Program-made: the position numbers and the translations under genes | DNA from: Paramacrobiotus metropolitanus | Lineage: Eukaryota > Tardigrada > Eutardigrada > Parachela > Macrobiotidae | Direction of reading: 5' to 3' | Length of the DNA: 64,000 bases | Assembly (NCBI RefSeq): GCF_019649055.1 | Contig: NW_026570222.1 | Span: forward strand, 496,001-560,000 | Shown here: positions 1 to 29,906 of the stretch, piece after piece | How the letters are laid out: each line of letters opens with the position of its first letter | Numbering within the stretch: the first letter of the stretch is position 1 | The notes under the pieces: generated by a model | What the model saw: the letters and a program-made list of their open reading frames with translations, nothing else | The model's database searches: none | Told to the model about the DNA's origin: nothing

Positions 1-506
1 ATCCCCACGTGTCCGTTCCGTCGCATGTCAAAGGACGCAGTTCGTCCAAGGGGAATGCATTGTTCAGGTAAGCATCGTATGCATGGTAAAACATGCGCGA
101 GACCTTGTCCCTAGGGATTAGGGATACAGTGGACATCCAGTATCCAACTATCCAGCGATACATCCTAACAAAGTCCGTTCATGGAATCTGTCGTGCCTAC
201 CTGTATTTCTCCCGTTTTCCTCGGTCGAACTGCACGAAAGAGGACACGCATACAAAAACATGAAATACGGAAACCGTATTCAAAAGAAGTTTCATTGTAA
301 ATTAATTTGTATATCACAGCTTTTTAGAAGTGTGAAGTCGGAAGTAAACAGGAATAAACAAATACTACAGTACTGTATGATTTACAGCCGTGATACGACG
401 GAAGTGGAACAGCAGGAAAATTCAAAATAGGAGCACGATCAACGTGTACTTTGCTAAGAACTGAAAGAAGACGCCTCTCCGAGAAGAGCGGTTCTGTTTC
501 GACGAA
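1..506. other. Left flank, no gene seen
   Basis: I see no convincing exon, RNA gene or repeat here. The segment ends at the left target-site duplication of the large element that follows. It may be intergenic or part of a long intron of a gene lying outside the window. Confidence 0.4.
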
Positions 507-515
507 TTAAAGTGA
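507..515. repeat. Left target-site duplication of the 3.7 kb element
   Basis: TTAAAGTGA here matches 4240-4248 exactly on the same strand, directly outside the two inverted ends. Confidence 0.65.
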
Positions 516-813
516 CGCGCGGCTAACGGGAAAATTGCTCCTCGTAGACCTAACGCTATAACGAACCCCACCCACAGCCAATGAGCAGTTCCTTAGCCAA
601 CGAATCCTAATTGCACACAGAACTTAAGAGAAATTTTCTCCGATTCAAATCATTACAAAGCCATTGCATTTAAAAGTAACCGTACATGCGATATTAAACC
701 TTTTTAAATCCCAGCGTCAGATTTTTCGTTTTCCTTACAAGAAAGATTCATTTTCACGTTTTTTTTCTGTCGATAACGGTATCGCTGAATTTCACTACTC
801 CTGTTCATGTTGT

Positions 814-2422
814 TGATCTAATCCTCCTGGAGGGATTGGATGGGCGCTATTCACGCAATTCGGTTCATTTTATGGACTTTAGCGTCGTGCTCAGTGGCAG
901 CGTTTACACATCCAATCTGCCACAAAATCCATTGGAAGTTGTTGCTTTTCAGTGCCTAAGCGCAAGCCCAAACACGAAAATAATTAATATTACTGTATTT
1001 GAAATTAGAAATTTTAGTTTTTATCAAAAGGAGGGCTTAAAAGCAAAGCGCAGAGCGTATCGACCGTGATAACAGGTACCCGATTTTTTGTTATTATGGT
1101 TACGATTTTATTATTGTTATAATCTGACTAGCGTGTGAAACATTTTGTGAATTGTAAAAGGTACCAGATATCGACATATGCCTCGTTTAGGAAGAAGAAT
1201 TGAAGATAAATTTCTCTCGCTCGTACTAACTTTTATTTTGACCAAATAACAAATGAACCTTTTTTCAGATACCTTTCCATATGTTACACTTTCAGACCAG
1301 CAATGGAAGCATTACAAAACTACTTTTTGTTTAAAATGAAAAGTCAAGGACCGTTTTTGTCCTACCGAAACATGCTTACAAAGAATTCTAAAATATCAAT
1401 AAATTATCACTTCCACTTAAGGAAAGCCTTTCGACAACACTAACATGAGCACTCGGGTTAAGACTATGGTTAAAACTAAGATCAACAACCAGGTTTTCAC
1501 TTTAATCAAAACTAACGTTAGCACTCGGGTTATGGCTCCGGTCAAATTAAGGAAGTGGGCCGGTACAAGGTACCAAATTCGTGTACATGCACGAAAAGTT
1601 AACTTTTGCGCACTCCCAAACACATTTTTAGTTTTATTTTATGACATTCTGTTGCCAGATGATTTGTATACACGTTATGGCTGTTTAAAAATTCCAAAAA
1701 GTTTACCTGCATTCCGGTGTACCAAAAGTCTCAGTATGGACCGATCTACTTCAAATTTTGCACATAAATGCACACGGTCTTTCGTGTTTACAGCGATCTA
1801 GACTTTCATGATTTGCTTAAAATCTTAAAATGAATCTTGATATTTTAGAATTCTTTGTAAGCATGTTTCGGTAGGACAAAAACGGTCCTTGACTTTTCAT
1901 TTTAAACAAAAAGTAGTTTTGTAATGCTTCCATTGCTGGTCTGAAAGTGTAACATATGGAAAGGTATCTGAAAAAAGGTTCATTTGTTATTTGGTCAAAA
2001 TAAAAGTTAGTACGAGCGAGAGAAATTTATCTTCAATTCTTCTTCCTAAACGAGGCATATGTCGATATCTGGTACCTTTTACAATTCACAAAATGTTTCA
2101 CACGCTAGTCAGATTATAACAATAATAAAATCGTAACCATAATAACAAAAAATCGGGTACCTGTTATCACGGTCGATACGCTCTGCGCTTTGCTTTTAAG
2201 CCCTCCTTTTGATAAAAACTAAAATTTCTAATTTCAAATACAGTAATATTAATTATTTTCGTGTTTGGGCTTGCGCTTAGGCACTGAAAAGCAACAACTT
2301 CCAATGGATTTTGTGGCAGATTGGATGTGTAAACGCTGCCACTGAGCACGACGCTAAAGTCCATAAAATGAACCAAATTGCGTGAATAGCGCCCATCCAA
2401 TCCCTCCAGGAGGATTAGATCA
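814..2422. repeat. Near-perfect 586-bp inverted repeat with 437-bp spacer
   Basis: Bases 814-1399 are the reverse complement of 1837-2422. I found only one mismatch by eye, near base 860 and its partner near 2376. The arms begin TGATCTAATCC and end AATATCAA. The spacer 1400-1836 is not inverted and carries two imperfect copies of a GCACTCGGGTTA motif. Each arm contains the same open frame of roughly 77 codons reading inward (834-1069 on + and 2167-2402 on -), differing at one codon. I do not recognise the product, and it may be chance coding within the repeat. The arms could form a very long hairpin or double-stranded RNA if transcribed. Confidence 0.85.
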
Positions 2423-2924
2423 GCCGTGATGTTTAGGTGGCACATTGCAAAAATGTACTAGTACTATGCAGAACTTATCGGTAGCGGCTATTCAAAAAGT
2501 TAATGTGCAATATAAAACTTTTTAATCAAAGCTTCAATTCTCTTTTTTATTTATATAAAATAATTTTACGTTTTGGTTTCTGCTAATTACGTTTTTGCTG
2601 AATTTCATTAACGATTTTAATATCGATGGACAGTTTCATCAAGAATAAAGTCGTGTCATTATATGTAAACTGATGTCGTGGCAGTCGTGCTTTTCATGTA
2701 AATGAAATAGCTTACGCCACAAGATTTGTTCACTGGTTTTTAAAACTAAACACCGATGTACAAAAAAATCAAAAAGTTAAAGATCGCAACAATAAAATGT
2801 ATTTCTGTTGCAAAAATAAAATGGCATACAAAAAACAGAAATTCCAAGCTACTTCTCATAACTGTAAAAAATACAGAAATTATACGAAATAGAAAATTCT
2901 AAGCTACTTCTCATAACCGCCCCA

Positions 2925-3065
2925 ATCAGGATGTACAGTACTACAAATTTTACATCAACTTGTACTACAGGATGTATGTAAAGGTACACTCCAGGATGTA
3001 CATCAAAGTGTACTACTGGATGTACATTAGGTTGTACTACAGGGTGTGCTGCAGAGCGTTTATTT
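2925..3065. repeat. 12-bp minisatellite, copy 1
   Basis: A degenerate array with a 12-base period, consensus TGTACWWCAGGN. The period is a multiple of three, so the minus strand reads as a tetrapeptide-like repeat (QPNV, HPVV). It lies in a roughly 450-bp block repeated in the same orientation at about 3640-4100. The flanks of the two blocks share motifs such as a GAAATTC-AAGCTA-TTCTCGTA string. Confidence 0.7.
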
Positions 3066-3867
3066 AAGAACAAACGATATCTTAACGTAATTAAAATTAA
3101 AGGGAAATACTAAAATTTAAAATAACAAATATTGTTACATATGTATTAAATATACATGAGAAAAAAATTAATATAAGAAATTACTACATATACAAAAACT
3201 TTCGGCACTACTCTATACGTTTTTAAAATACGGAGTTATCGTTAACCCCGACATGCAAAGCTTTTTGGTGCGTTTTAATGTAGGCTAACCTTTCAGTACG
3301 ACTGTAGTATGCTGCCTTGCAATGCTACAAAACAACCTCATCATAAATTTAAGACGCCACAAATTTATTTGTGGATTTCGCAAACAAACTTTTTAGAATG
3401 TAGCATTTAGGATTGCTAACTTACCCATACCGGCAAAGCGGAATTGTTTAGGTAACGTTGAAGACATAACTAAAACGCAATTTTTACAAACATAATCTGG
3501 ACAAGCTAAAAAAAATTTTACTTTTAAAAGATAATTAATAACACAGAAACTAATTGTGCGATAATGCATATAATAATAATGTACTCCGTACCAGAAACTT
3601 CGCTCATGCCCTAAAAACGCAGTATCGAATTGACTGGTAGTCTTGTCGTCGTTCTTTCCTTGTAAATGACAAGTTATTGAGAACTTTTACTGGTCACAAA
3701 ATTCACTCCACCGTTTTTAAAATTGCACATTAATGTAAAAAAAATAAACATTTTTATTGTTCACAATAAAAACAAGTATTATGTCACAAAAAACTAGTTT
3801 ACAAATGCAAATAGTGGCAAAATACAGAAATTCAAAGCTATTTCTCGTAGCCTTTCCCAACAGGGAG

Positions 3868-3985
3868 CACTACAGACTGTACATCAGGGTGTACTACAGG
3901 TTTTACATCAGGTTGTACTACAAGATGTACTTCAGGCTGTACTGCAGGATGTACATCACGATGTACTACAGGATGTGCTTTAGTA
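3868..3985. repeat. 12-bp minisatellite, copy 2
   Basis: About nine tandem units of TGTACTACAGGA / TGTACATCAGGT type with a strict 12-base step. It is the counterpart of the array at 2925-3065 and is related to the arrays at 31585-31765 and 32205-32405. Confidence 0.75.
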
Positions 3986-4239
3986 CGTTCATTTATTTAA
4001 ATATATCAATGCTAAAATTTGAAATAATAAGTACTGTCATATCTATATTAAAGAAAACACGAGATAAAAATTAACATGAGAAACCACTACAAAAACTAGC
4101 CGTGATGCTTAGGTCAATGTGCCTTCTAATTCTGTGGGTAATTACGATTCGTTGGCTAAGAAACTGCTCATTGGCTGTGGGCGCGGTTCGTTATAGCGTT
4201 AGGTCTACGAGGAGCAATTTTCCCGTTAGCCGCGCGTAC

Positions 4240-4248
4240 TTAAAGTGA
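4240..4248. repeat. Right target-site duplication of the 3.7 kb element
   Basis: This is the exact direct copy of the 9 bases at 507-515, adjoining the right inverted end. Confidence 0.65.
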
Positions 4249-7200
4249 AGTTTAGTAAACCGGAGTCGTTAAGGCGATAGACTGGTTTTGCTTCATCCCC
4301 AGAGAAGTTACAGTAACTACATTTTCTAGAACAGAAAAAAATGCTTTTTAAAATGAGAAGTCTTTTGAGAAGCAAAGAACAGAACAGAAACCCAAATCCG
4401 TCTAAAACCAAAAGGTACCGCGGGTCCAAAACGACGGAGGGGTGCAGCAGCACGGTTCGATTCACGTAGCTGCCATCACAGTTTCAATCGAAGCATACCC
4501 AACCGCACGCGGGCTGCGTGTCTGCGTACCGCTGCAGCCGTGCGCAGGCGACGATTTCATGAACGCCATGCGCAGCCTGCAGGTAGCGTGGTTGTCTGCT
4601 CAAACTGGTCCACCGATGCAGCGGACCATTTGCAAAACCCGAAAACCTTGATTTACTGGAAGTAAAGTTCGGAGAGTTTTACGCGTATTGCATTCCACTG
4701 CCGCAATGGAATTGGTCGTCCTTGGTACCATTGGAAAGAAAAAATTATTCTACACACTGGGTTTTCTTGGTTTTGCGATATAGTCATTCGAACTCCAACG
4801 CTCAGTGATTTTCTCCGTAAGAAGAATTAGTTCCATGTTCAAAAACTTGTATCTTCCTAGCTTTTTATTCAAGATTTTTTTCTGAATAAACCCAGTGTGT
4901 GAAATAATTTTAAGTTCCATTTGAAAACATCAGACCTGAAGATGTTCCATCTGGTGCTTGGCTTAGATTTTTTTAATGCTCACACAACAGAAAAATTTCT
5001 ATCGCGTTTATGCTATTAGTGTTGATTTTGAAACTATGTCTATTAAAAAGCGCGATTTATGAGCTTTCTAATGAACCCATACACTCCGAAAACAGCTCAA
5101 ACCAAGGTGCACAAACAATTTTCGAAGTAGCTATAAAAATTGGTATTTTACAAACTGGTCCATCGCCTTAAACTGTGCCACTCTACTATATGAGTATAAA
5201 CTATAATTATATCATTTCACAGTCTTTTTTAATGATTTTCAGCTTTACTAATTTAATGTGCATCTGCTTCGACTGACCATTTTTAGTTTACAAGTTTCAA
5301 GTCGCCTGAACAATTGTTTCCCTCTGATTCTCTCAGTGTGGTAAAAGGCGGGCACGTGGACTTGTGATCGATGATGGAGATCGCGTCCAGACTCCAGAGT
5401 GTTATTTGCTATCCACGAAAACCTTAAACCATCGCGAATCCGAGTTACGATTTAGATCTGCAGTACTGTACTGGCTCCGTGGCTCGTATAAATCGGTGGT
5501 CCATTTCTGAATTCTAGCAAGTATCGACATCCTGTGGGATTTCTCGGATGAACGCCTGAGATTGCTTTCTTCGGCTAGCCTCTGTGTGTATTTTTGACTT
5601 GGAGTGGATAATTTTAAATTCAAGGTTAGATACCATTACCATTCTCTCTGCCGTTACTGAGACTGACAAGTATCAGATCTACTGAGTATCAGATCTATAT
5701 ATTACGTATGTGAATAAATTGGCACTTGCGTATGGCTTATCATTTAAGCTTTAAAGAACTAGTCACCAAGTTTAAACGATTTAAAAGCAGTAGAAGTTAA
5801 CTACCTATGTACTGAAGATCGTCGCACTTTTTGATATCTGATACCATTATTAGTTATATATATTGATATATATAATATAAGATATTATATACCAACGTAC
5901 ACATTTGAATTTAAGTACAATAATTTGAAATCGAAGATAATTATCAGTTCTTTAGGGATGCAGAAGATCATAATGACTAAGTGTAACGATCTTGTCATGA
6001 TCAGTCTTTACGTTTGAGTCAAGCTGTTAAAAATTGTTCGACAGAATACTCGTTTATTTTGGTTCTGCATTTTGTAGGCTTCCCGGTACGGCTGCGGCGT
6101 TTGCTTCTGCTTGTGCTTGTTATGGGAGTTATCCAAGCATTCAAAGTTATCGTTTGTGTCAAATATTGTGTGGATAATCAATTTGATGCCCTTACTTATT
6201 CGGAATATTTGAAAATGAGGTAAGACTTGGAAACAAAGAGATTGGCTTATTGGTTATAAACTTATAATACTCAATAAAATTACATTGGCATTTTGTGATA
6301 CCAGTGGGTGGCGGCTGCAGTATGGAAGGTTGTAACCGCATCTTTGGCTCTCATTTGAATTAGGATTTCCGATATAAATTGTAGGATAAACCGAAAACGA
6401 GTGTTTGAGCAAGTTATACATATGATGGTTATATATTTGATGTTTACTAATAAGTGCAGTAACTGCAGTTATAGTTTAAGAATTTATTTTTGGAGTTTTT
6501 CGCTTCTATATTTTTTCGACTCCTGTTGCTTTCATTTGAAAAATAAAATTTTTTTTGTTTTTTTTTCACCTAATGGATATTTTGCAGACTGCTCCTAATT
6601 TTTTGCCTGTTGCCCCATCGTAAATCAATGGTAGCTGCAGTATTTGGTTGTGCGTAATGGTACGATTTTGCCGCTCTAATTCTGCAGCGTAATAGATAAT
6701 CCCAAAGAAAGTAGCTTTAATTTGTACGTCGTGAGTAGCGTAAGGATGGTAATCGATCGTAATGCAAATGCCCCGTAAAATGCTCTTGACTCTTGGTGCC
6801 GTATAACGCCTTGAACTCTGATGGTTCATTCTCGAGTGCACATTTAGTATGGCGTCGTATTTGTGAGGGGGATTTGTCGGGGATAGTCGATTGAGCCCTG
6901 GATAGTTTTGAACGCAAATCAGGATTAGATGGCTGTGAAATGCCTCGTGTTCCGGTCTACTTTGAAGGATGTGGTCCTTCTGCAGTTGCTGGTGAACATA
7001 CGGTGGGCAGTGTGTGGCTTGAGTCTTATCTGTCTTGTTCTACAATGAAAAATTAACTACGGTACTTCATGGGACACAAGTCACAAACATGCGCTGTGAA
7101 GATGCTAAAGAAAGCTTCACGCCTGGTGGTTGATGGTTATTACACTGATAACATGATCAGAAATTGATTACTCCATGTTCTCACGCGTCGCGTTCTAAGT

Positions 7201-8084
7201 TGTTGTTGCTTTTATCTCGCTTTTCGCTGCAATTGTACAGTGGGCGTTCACCGTAAAATGGTATCGGACCATGGCGAGTTGTAAAATTTTCTATCGCATC
7301 AGTTAACTCGCAGTGTGAACGTTATTGTGAATTGTGTGTACCGTTTTACTTCGTAGGGGTATTGCGTGTTTAAAATATTATTTCCAAACTTGCGTTCAGA
7401 GAATACGATTACCTGCAACGTGCAGTCTTAAACCAGTCTCGTGCTTTTTTTCTCCGACGATGCCGTACATTTGATCGCGTTGTAGTAACCTGAACCGAGA
7501 TGTTAACAAATCTAGATCACGATCCTTAAACTATACGTACACGTATAATCGTGAGATGTTGTCATTCGTGCACCAAAAACTGGTTAAACGGCAATTACTT
7601 TCTTGTCGAGGAGGTTCATGAATACTGCATTTGCATTTCTGCGTTTGCCGTACACAGAATCACTTTGGTTTCGTTGAATTTGTAACATACCAAAAAGTGT
7701 GAGCCGCGTTAAGTTTTTTGAATTATTGGTACTACTGGAGAGTTTTTTGTCCTCGGTATTTGGGAAGCTTTGCGTTTTGATTTGTCCTAATGATGTACCT
7801 GTTATACATGGTTATGGTGCAAAGATAGTAAATTTATTCAATGCGATCGTGTGGTCTGGATACAACAGGGGTATATTTCATGGTTTATTGCTGGTTACTG
7901 TACAGGTAATTACCGTTACGAACGTTTCTCAATGTCGTTGACAGCTTTGATTACAGTGATTAATATGCTCTGCTTTCATGTTTGAGCTAGTGGAAAGCTT
8001 CAGTATATATGTTTGACACTTCTGATACCGATCTATTAAATCCGGATAGAAATACATAGCTTTTTTTTAAACGCAGGCTTGAGT
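4249..8084. other. Upstream region of dystrophin, no gene recognised
   Basis: No ORF here resembles a known protein. It contains an AT-rich near-palindromic run of TATATAT/ATATAAT at about 5852-5895. An acceptor-like TTTTTTTTAAACGCAG ends at 8076, just before the dystrophin ATG, so one or more 5' untranslated exons of dystrophin probably lie in this interval; I cannot place them. Confidence 0.4.
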
Positions 8085-26583
<18,499 letters not shown>

Positions 26584-27312
26584 GCATCTGCCTGACAGTC
26601 AGGATATGCAACAGATGGGAAATTCGTCTGTTTTGATAGTGGCCTTAATATTGGTGGTCTTTTGACCAAATGTTTGATGTTTTAATGCATATTCCGTTTG
26701 GAAGCCTCTGTCTTTTTTTGGTTTTTAGTTTTTAACGTGTTGTCTTGTGTGACGTAGCGTTTTCTCACCTTTGCACATAGTTCCTTTTTACAGCGGTTTA
26801 TGAATATTTATTTGCATGCTTTTGAAAGCGTTATTTTGCTTGTTTTGAGTGCGAGGTAAATCCTATAAAAAAAACTTGAAAGGGTGAAAAATTCTCCATC
26901 GCCTGTGATTTGTTTTGCAGCAAAGAGTGCAGCAGTTGAGAAAAACAATGACAATAAACGATGATAATAAACAATTACACGATGATAATAAACGATGATA
27001 ATAAACAATTACACGCTCAGCTTGACATTTTTTTAAAGCAGCGGATAGCGTCTCACAGCGCACAGTATACGAGTACATAGAATTCAGTTGCGGCTGAAAT
27101 ATTTTGGACATGGTAAAGTACTTATTACAGTATTGATCTTTTGGCGGTCAAACTGCTGCTGTCCTAGAAAGTTGTAGTTTGAATCCATTTGATTTTCCCT
27201 TATTTGTCTGGAACGATGATGGTCATGTACGACGAACAAATCAATATCTCATAATAATGTCTATGAAGATGAAAGTTTCTCAGAGTCGCAGGCTGGAGAA
27301 GCAGCACACTTC
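26584..27312 (+). other. Dystrophin 3' UTR and intergenic region
   Basis: This 729-bp stretch lies between the dystrophin stop and the elongase start. A tandem array (about 26945-27016) built from GATGATAATAAAC and CAATTACAC units contains several AATAAA hexamers that could serve as the dystrophin poly(A) signal. No other gene is seen. Confidence 0.45.
26945..27016. repeat. Short tandem repeat rich in AATAAA
   Basis: Repeated GATGATAATAAAC blocks with two CAATTACAC spacers, lying 360-430 bp after the dystrophin stop codon. Confidence 0.7.
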
Positions 27313-29906
27313 ATGCTTTCCATTAAACCCTTCCAGAGTGCCACTATGTGGGTAGTCATGTATTTAGCATCCATAGCTCTGCCCGCTGCCTTATTCGACA
27401 AATGTGTAGGTAAATGAGGCATGTAAGTTTTAACAAAATCTTAAAATCACTGTCATATTTTAATAACTTAATTTTATGTTATCGGTTTTCTTCGTGAGAT
27501 CGACTTTTCGGAATTAATTGTATATGATTGCAGACCAGTTAACGTTTTACATCTTGCGTGACCCGGAAACATGTCAAACAGCAGCACGAATTCTCCATTA
27601 ACTTATTACCAGACATGCAGCGACTACACTGCTTGGTTGTATTCAGTTTCAGGTAAATCAATCTCTCGTAACTGGTCAGGTTGCAACATACGATATATAT
27701 ACATACTGCTTCAATAACATATTGTTGTACGTCCACAATTAATGTGACTTCTTGTCCTTGAATATATTTGACGAAGTCCGGCAAAGAATTTTCAAATATC
27801 AACAAGGGTTCGATCGCATCCTATTTTCAGTTTCATATTTAAGAGTTCCTTTCCGAAGAAGCAAATTTGCTCAAATGAGAATCAGAATAGAAAAATTCGA
27901 AAAAATAATATCTGTATAATAGTACACTATGATATACGGAAACATAGATACAATAACGGCAAGCGGCAGCTAATAACGCAGCAGAAATTAAAACTGTGAG
28001 TGCATAGTAGTGTAGAAGTAAGCATACCATACTTCCGTTACTGTAACTCGTAAATTGCAGATCCTCGAGTGGCAAGCTGGCCATTGATGTCCTCCCACTG
28101 GCCTGTGCTAGCTATTATTTGCGGCTATCTTGGTAGGGCATTTTGCGTTTTTTGAAGTTCCCGGCAATTCCGGCAACGCTTATTAAATTTTTTACCTGAT
28201 CATTTATATGTATATATATACAGAATCACAGATACAGTTGTAAGTCTGTTTTACAGCATTTCTGAAGTATGCACCAAAGTGGATGAAGCAACGAGATGCA
28301 TTTAAACTAAACAACACAATGATTGTTTACAATCTTGGGATAGCTTGTCTCAATCTCTACATATGCAAAGAGGTATGTAACACACACAGGCATCTATAAG
28401 AATCCAGGTGCCGCTTCTGATCATGAAATAGTTTTGCGTTCGGTTGTGCAGTATATACATGCTTGTATCATAATTTTACACTCGTATCTCGTGATCTTGT
28501 GTTAATATTCCTCAAATTTAAACATACCATAACCCATACCATAACCTATACCCATTTAAACATACCATAACCCATACCATAACCTACCGTTGATTTTTTA
28601 GACGTATTTGGCTGCAACGAATCTGGGTTACAGTTATGTTTGCCAGAAAGTGGTTTACTCTCTACATCCGGAAGAAATTCGGGTATTGTTAGTAAATTAT
28701 ATGTAGTAGTTTATCATACTGTTTTGCCACTAGCAAAAACTGTTCCTTAAATTTGTTACACTATACGATTTTGATCTCTGTGTTGTGTAACTGGCATGTA
28801 TTGTACCAGCTGATAATTATGTGGAAAAAAATCCATTGTCCAAAAACTGCTATATATGTGACTGTGCTTACACCATGCGTGCATTCGGTGCGGCATTTTT
28901 AATTCTACGGCGACGGTTTGGTCAACATGGCTTATTTGGAACAGTGACAGTTAATTATATTCTTGCAGATGGCAAAAGCAATATGGTGGTTCTTCATGTC
29001 CAAAATCGTAGAACTGACGGACACGGTATTTTTGATCGCAAGAAAGAAGACGAATCAGTTGTCGTTTCTGCACATATACCATCATGATACCATCATGCTA
29101 CCATGGTCTTGTTCTGGTGGATCGGCTCCAAATGGGTGGCTGGAGGTTCCGGTAACATGCCGCTGATAAAATGCCTTTACCTTAAAATTTGGAAAATTAT
29201 GATGCTTCTCTGTGCCTGTTGCCGTTACTCCGTTTTGTTCTTAAATACGGTCCAACTGTGTTTCCTTGACAAATTAATTAATGTAAAAACCGACCCTTCT
29301 CTTATGGTGCCGCCTGTGTTTGTATACTAACAACTCAATACCGTTTTTTTAGTGGTTGATGATTTTTTAGCCTTTTTCCCGGCAATGACCAACTCCGCAG
29401 TTCATGTTTTGATGTATTCGTACTATGGATTAGCCGCATTTGGACCGACCATTCGGGCATTTTTATGGTGGAAACCGTATTTGACACAAATTCAAATGGT
29501 AAATGTCGCGAAATTATGTTTTGACTAAAGCCACGTCTGTTCCTAAAAAACAATGTAAGATCAGCTTTTTATTGTTCATGCATTGAATACAGAGCACTCT
29601 TTTCTTTTGCAAGTTACCTATTTTAATTATTTTGTAATCTGTAACCGGAAATTCATATCAGTAACAACTAACACATGTTGCATTTATACTTCGGGCTTTT
29701 CCTGATGCAAGTTTTGTCTTCATATGCAGATGCAGTTTGTGGCCGGTCTCTACTTCGGTGTGCAATCCTTCTACGTTACCTGCGAATTTCCCCTTTGGAT
29801 GAAATGTGCCTTCATTGCTTATATGGCTTCGTTGTTAGCTTTATTTGCAAATTTTTACAATCGCAAGTACAAAAAGCAGACAAACGATCAAAATCGAGCT
29901 AAATAA
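27313..29906 (+). pseudogene. ELOVL-family very-long-chain fatty acid elongase, frameshifted
   Basis: This gene resembles the ER-membrane 3-ketoacyl-CoA synthases that condense malonyl-CoA with fatty acyl-CoA. Six exons: 27313-27409, 28257-28372, 28602-28682, 28969-29151, 29353-29498, 29730-29906. Family hallmarks are MIVYNLGIACLNLYICKE, KIVELTDTVFLIARKK, the histidine box FLHIYHHD (three His), [12 protein letters not shown] and a lysine-rich C-terminus (KYKKQ) resembling an ER-retrieval signal. All exons join in phase except exon 4, where an 11-bp imperfect tandem duplication (29081-29091 and 29092-29102) follows directly on the histidine box and throws the downstream WWIGSKWVAGG segment out of frame. 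With only one unit present the frame would be open for about 262 residues, near the usual 270-320. Either this is a decaying pseudogene, a null allele, or an assembly error. The start codon is provisional: an upstream exon could extend the short N-terminus. Confidence 0.82.
28516..28589. repeat. 38-bp tandem duplication in an elongase intron
   Basis: Two copies of a unit starting ATTTAAACATACCATAACCC lie head to tail in the intron before exon 3, ending about 12 bases before the acceptor. Confidence 0.7.

Larger units (their letters stand above)
516..4239. mobile_element. Mutator-like foldback element with long TIRs and 9-bp TSD
   Basis: About 100 bp at the left end (516 to about 617) reappears in reverse complement at the right end (about 4140 to 4239) with only scattered mismatches. 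Both copies begin with a CGCGCGGCTAACGGG core. The same 9 bases, TTAAAGTGA, lie immediately outside each end (507-515 and 4240-4248), as expected of a target-site duplication. Long TIRs plus a 9-bp duplication are typical of Mutator-like (MULE) elements, so I infer a non-autonomous MULE or foldback element; no transposase is visible. The interior holds a nested 586-bp inverted repeat (814-2422) and two copies of a block with a 12-bp minisatellite (about 2640-3200 and 3640-4100). The right end has three more bases than the left before the duplication, so the exact terminus is uncertain. Confidence 0.72.

Noticed and set aside
4450-4465. GGTTCGATTCAC, resembling a tRNA B box
   Set aside because: No cloverleaf can be drawn around it.
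5402-5623. 73-codon minus-strand frame upstream of dystrophin
   Set aside because: No recognisable domain, no promoter or splice evidence; could be chance.
27800-27825. GGTTCGATCGCATCC, resembling a tRNA B box
   Set aside because: No matching A box, acceptor stem or anticodon arm could be folded upstream; it lies in an elongase intron.
28821-29087. Open frame within the elongase gene
   Set aside because: It reads through an intron in the wrong frame; joining 28682 to 28969 restores the family sequence HPEEIR-MAKAIWWFF.
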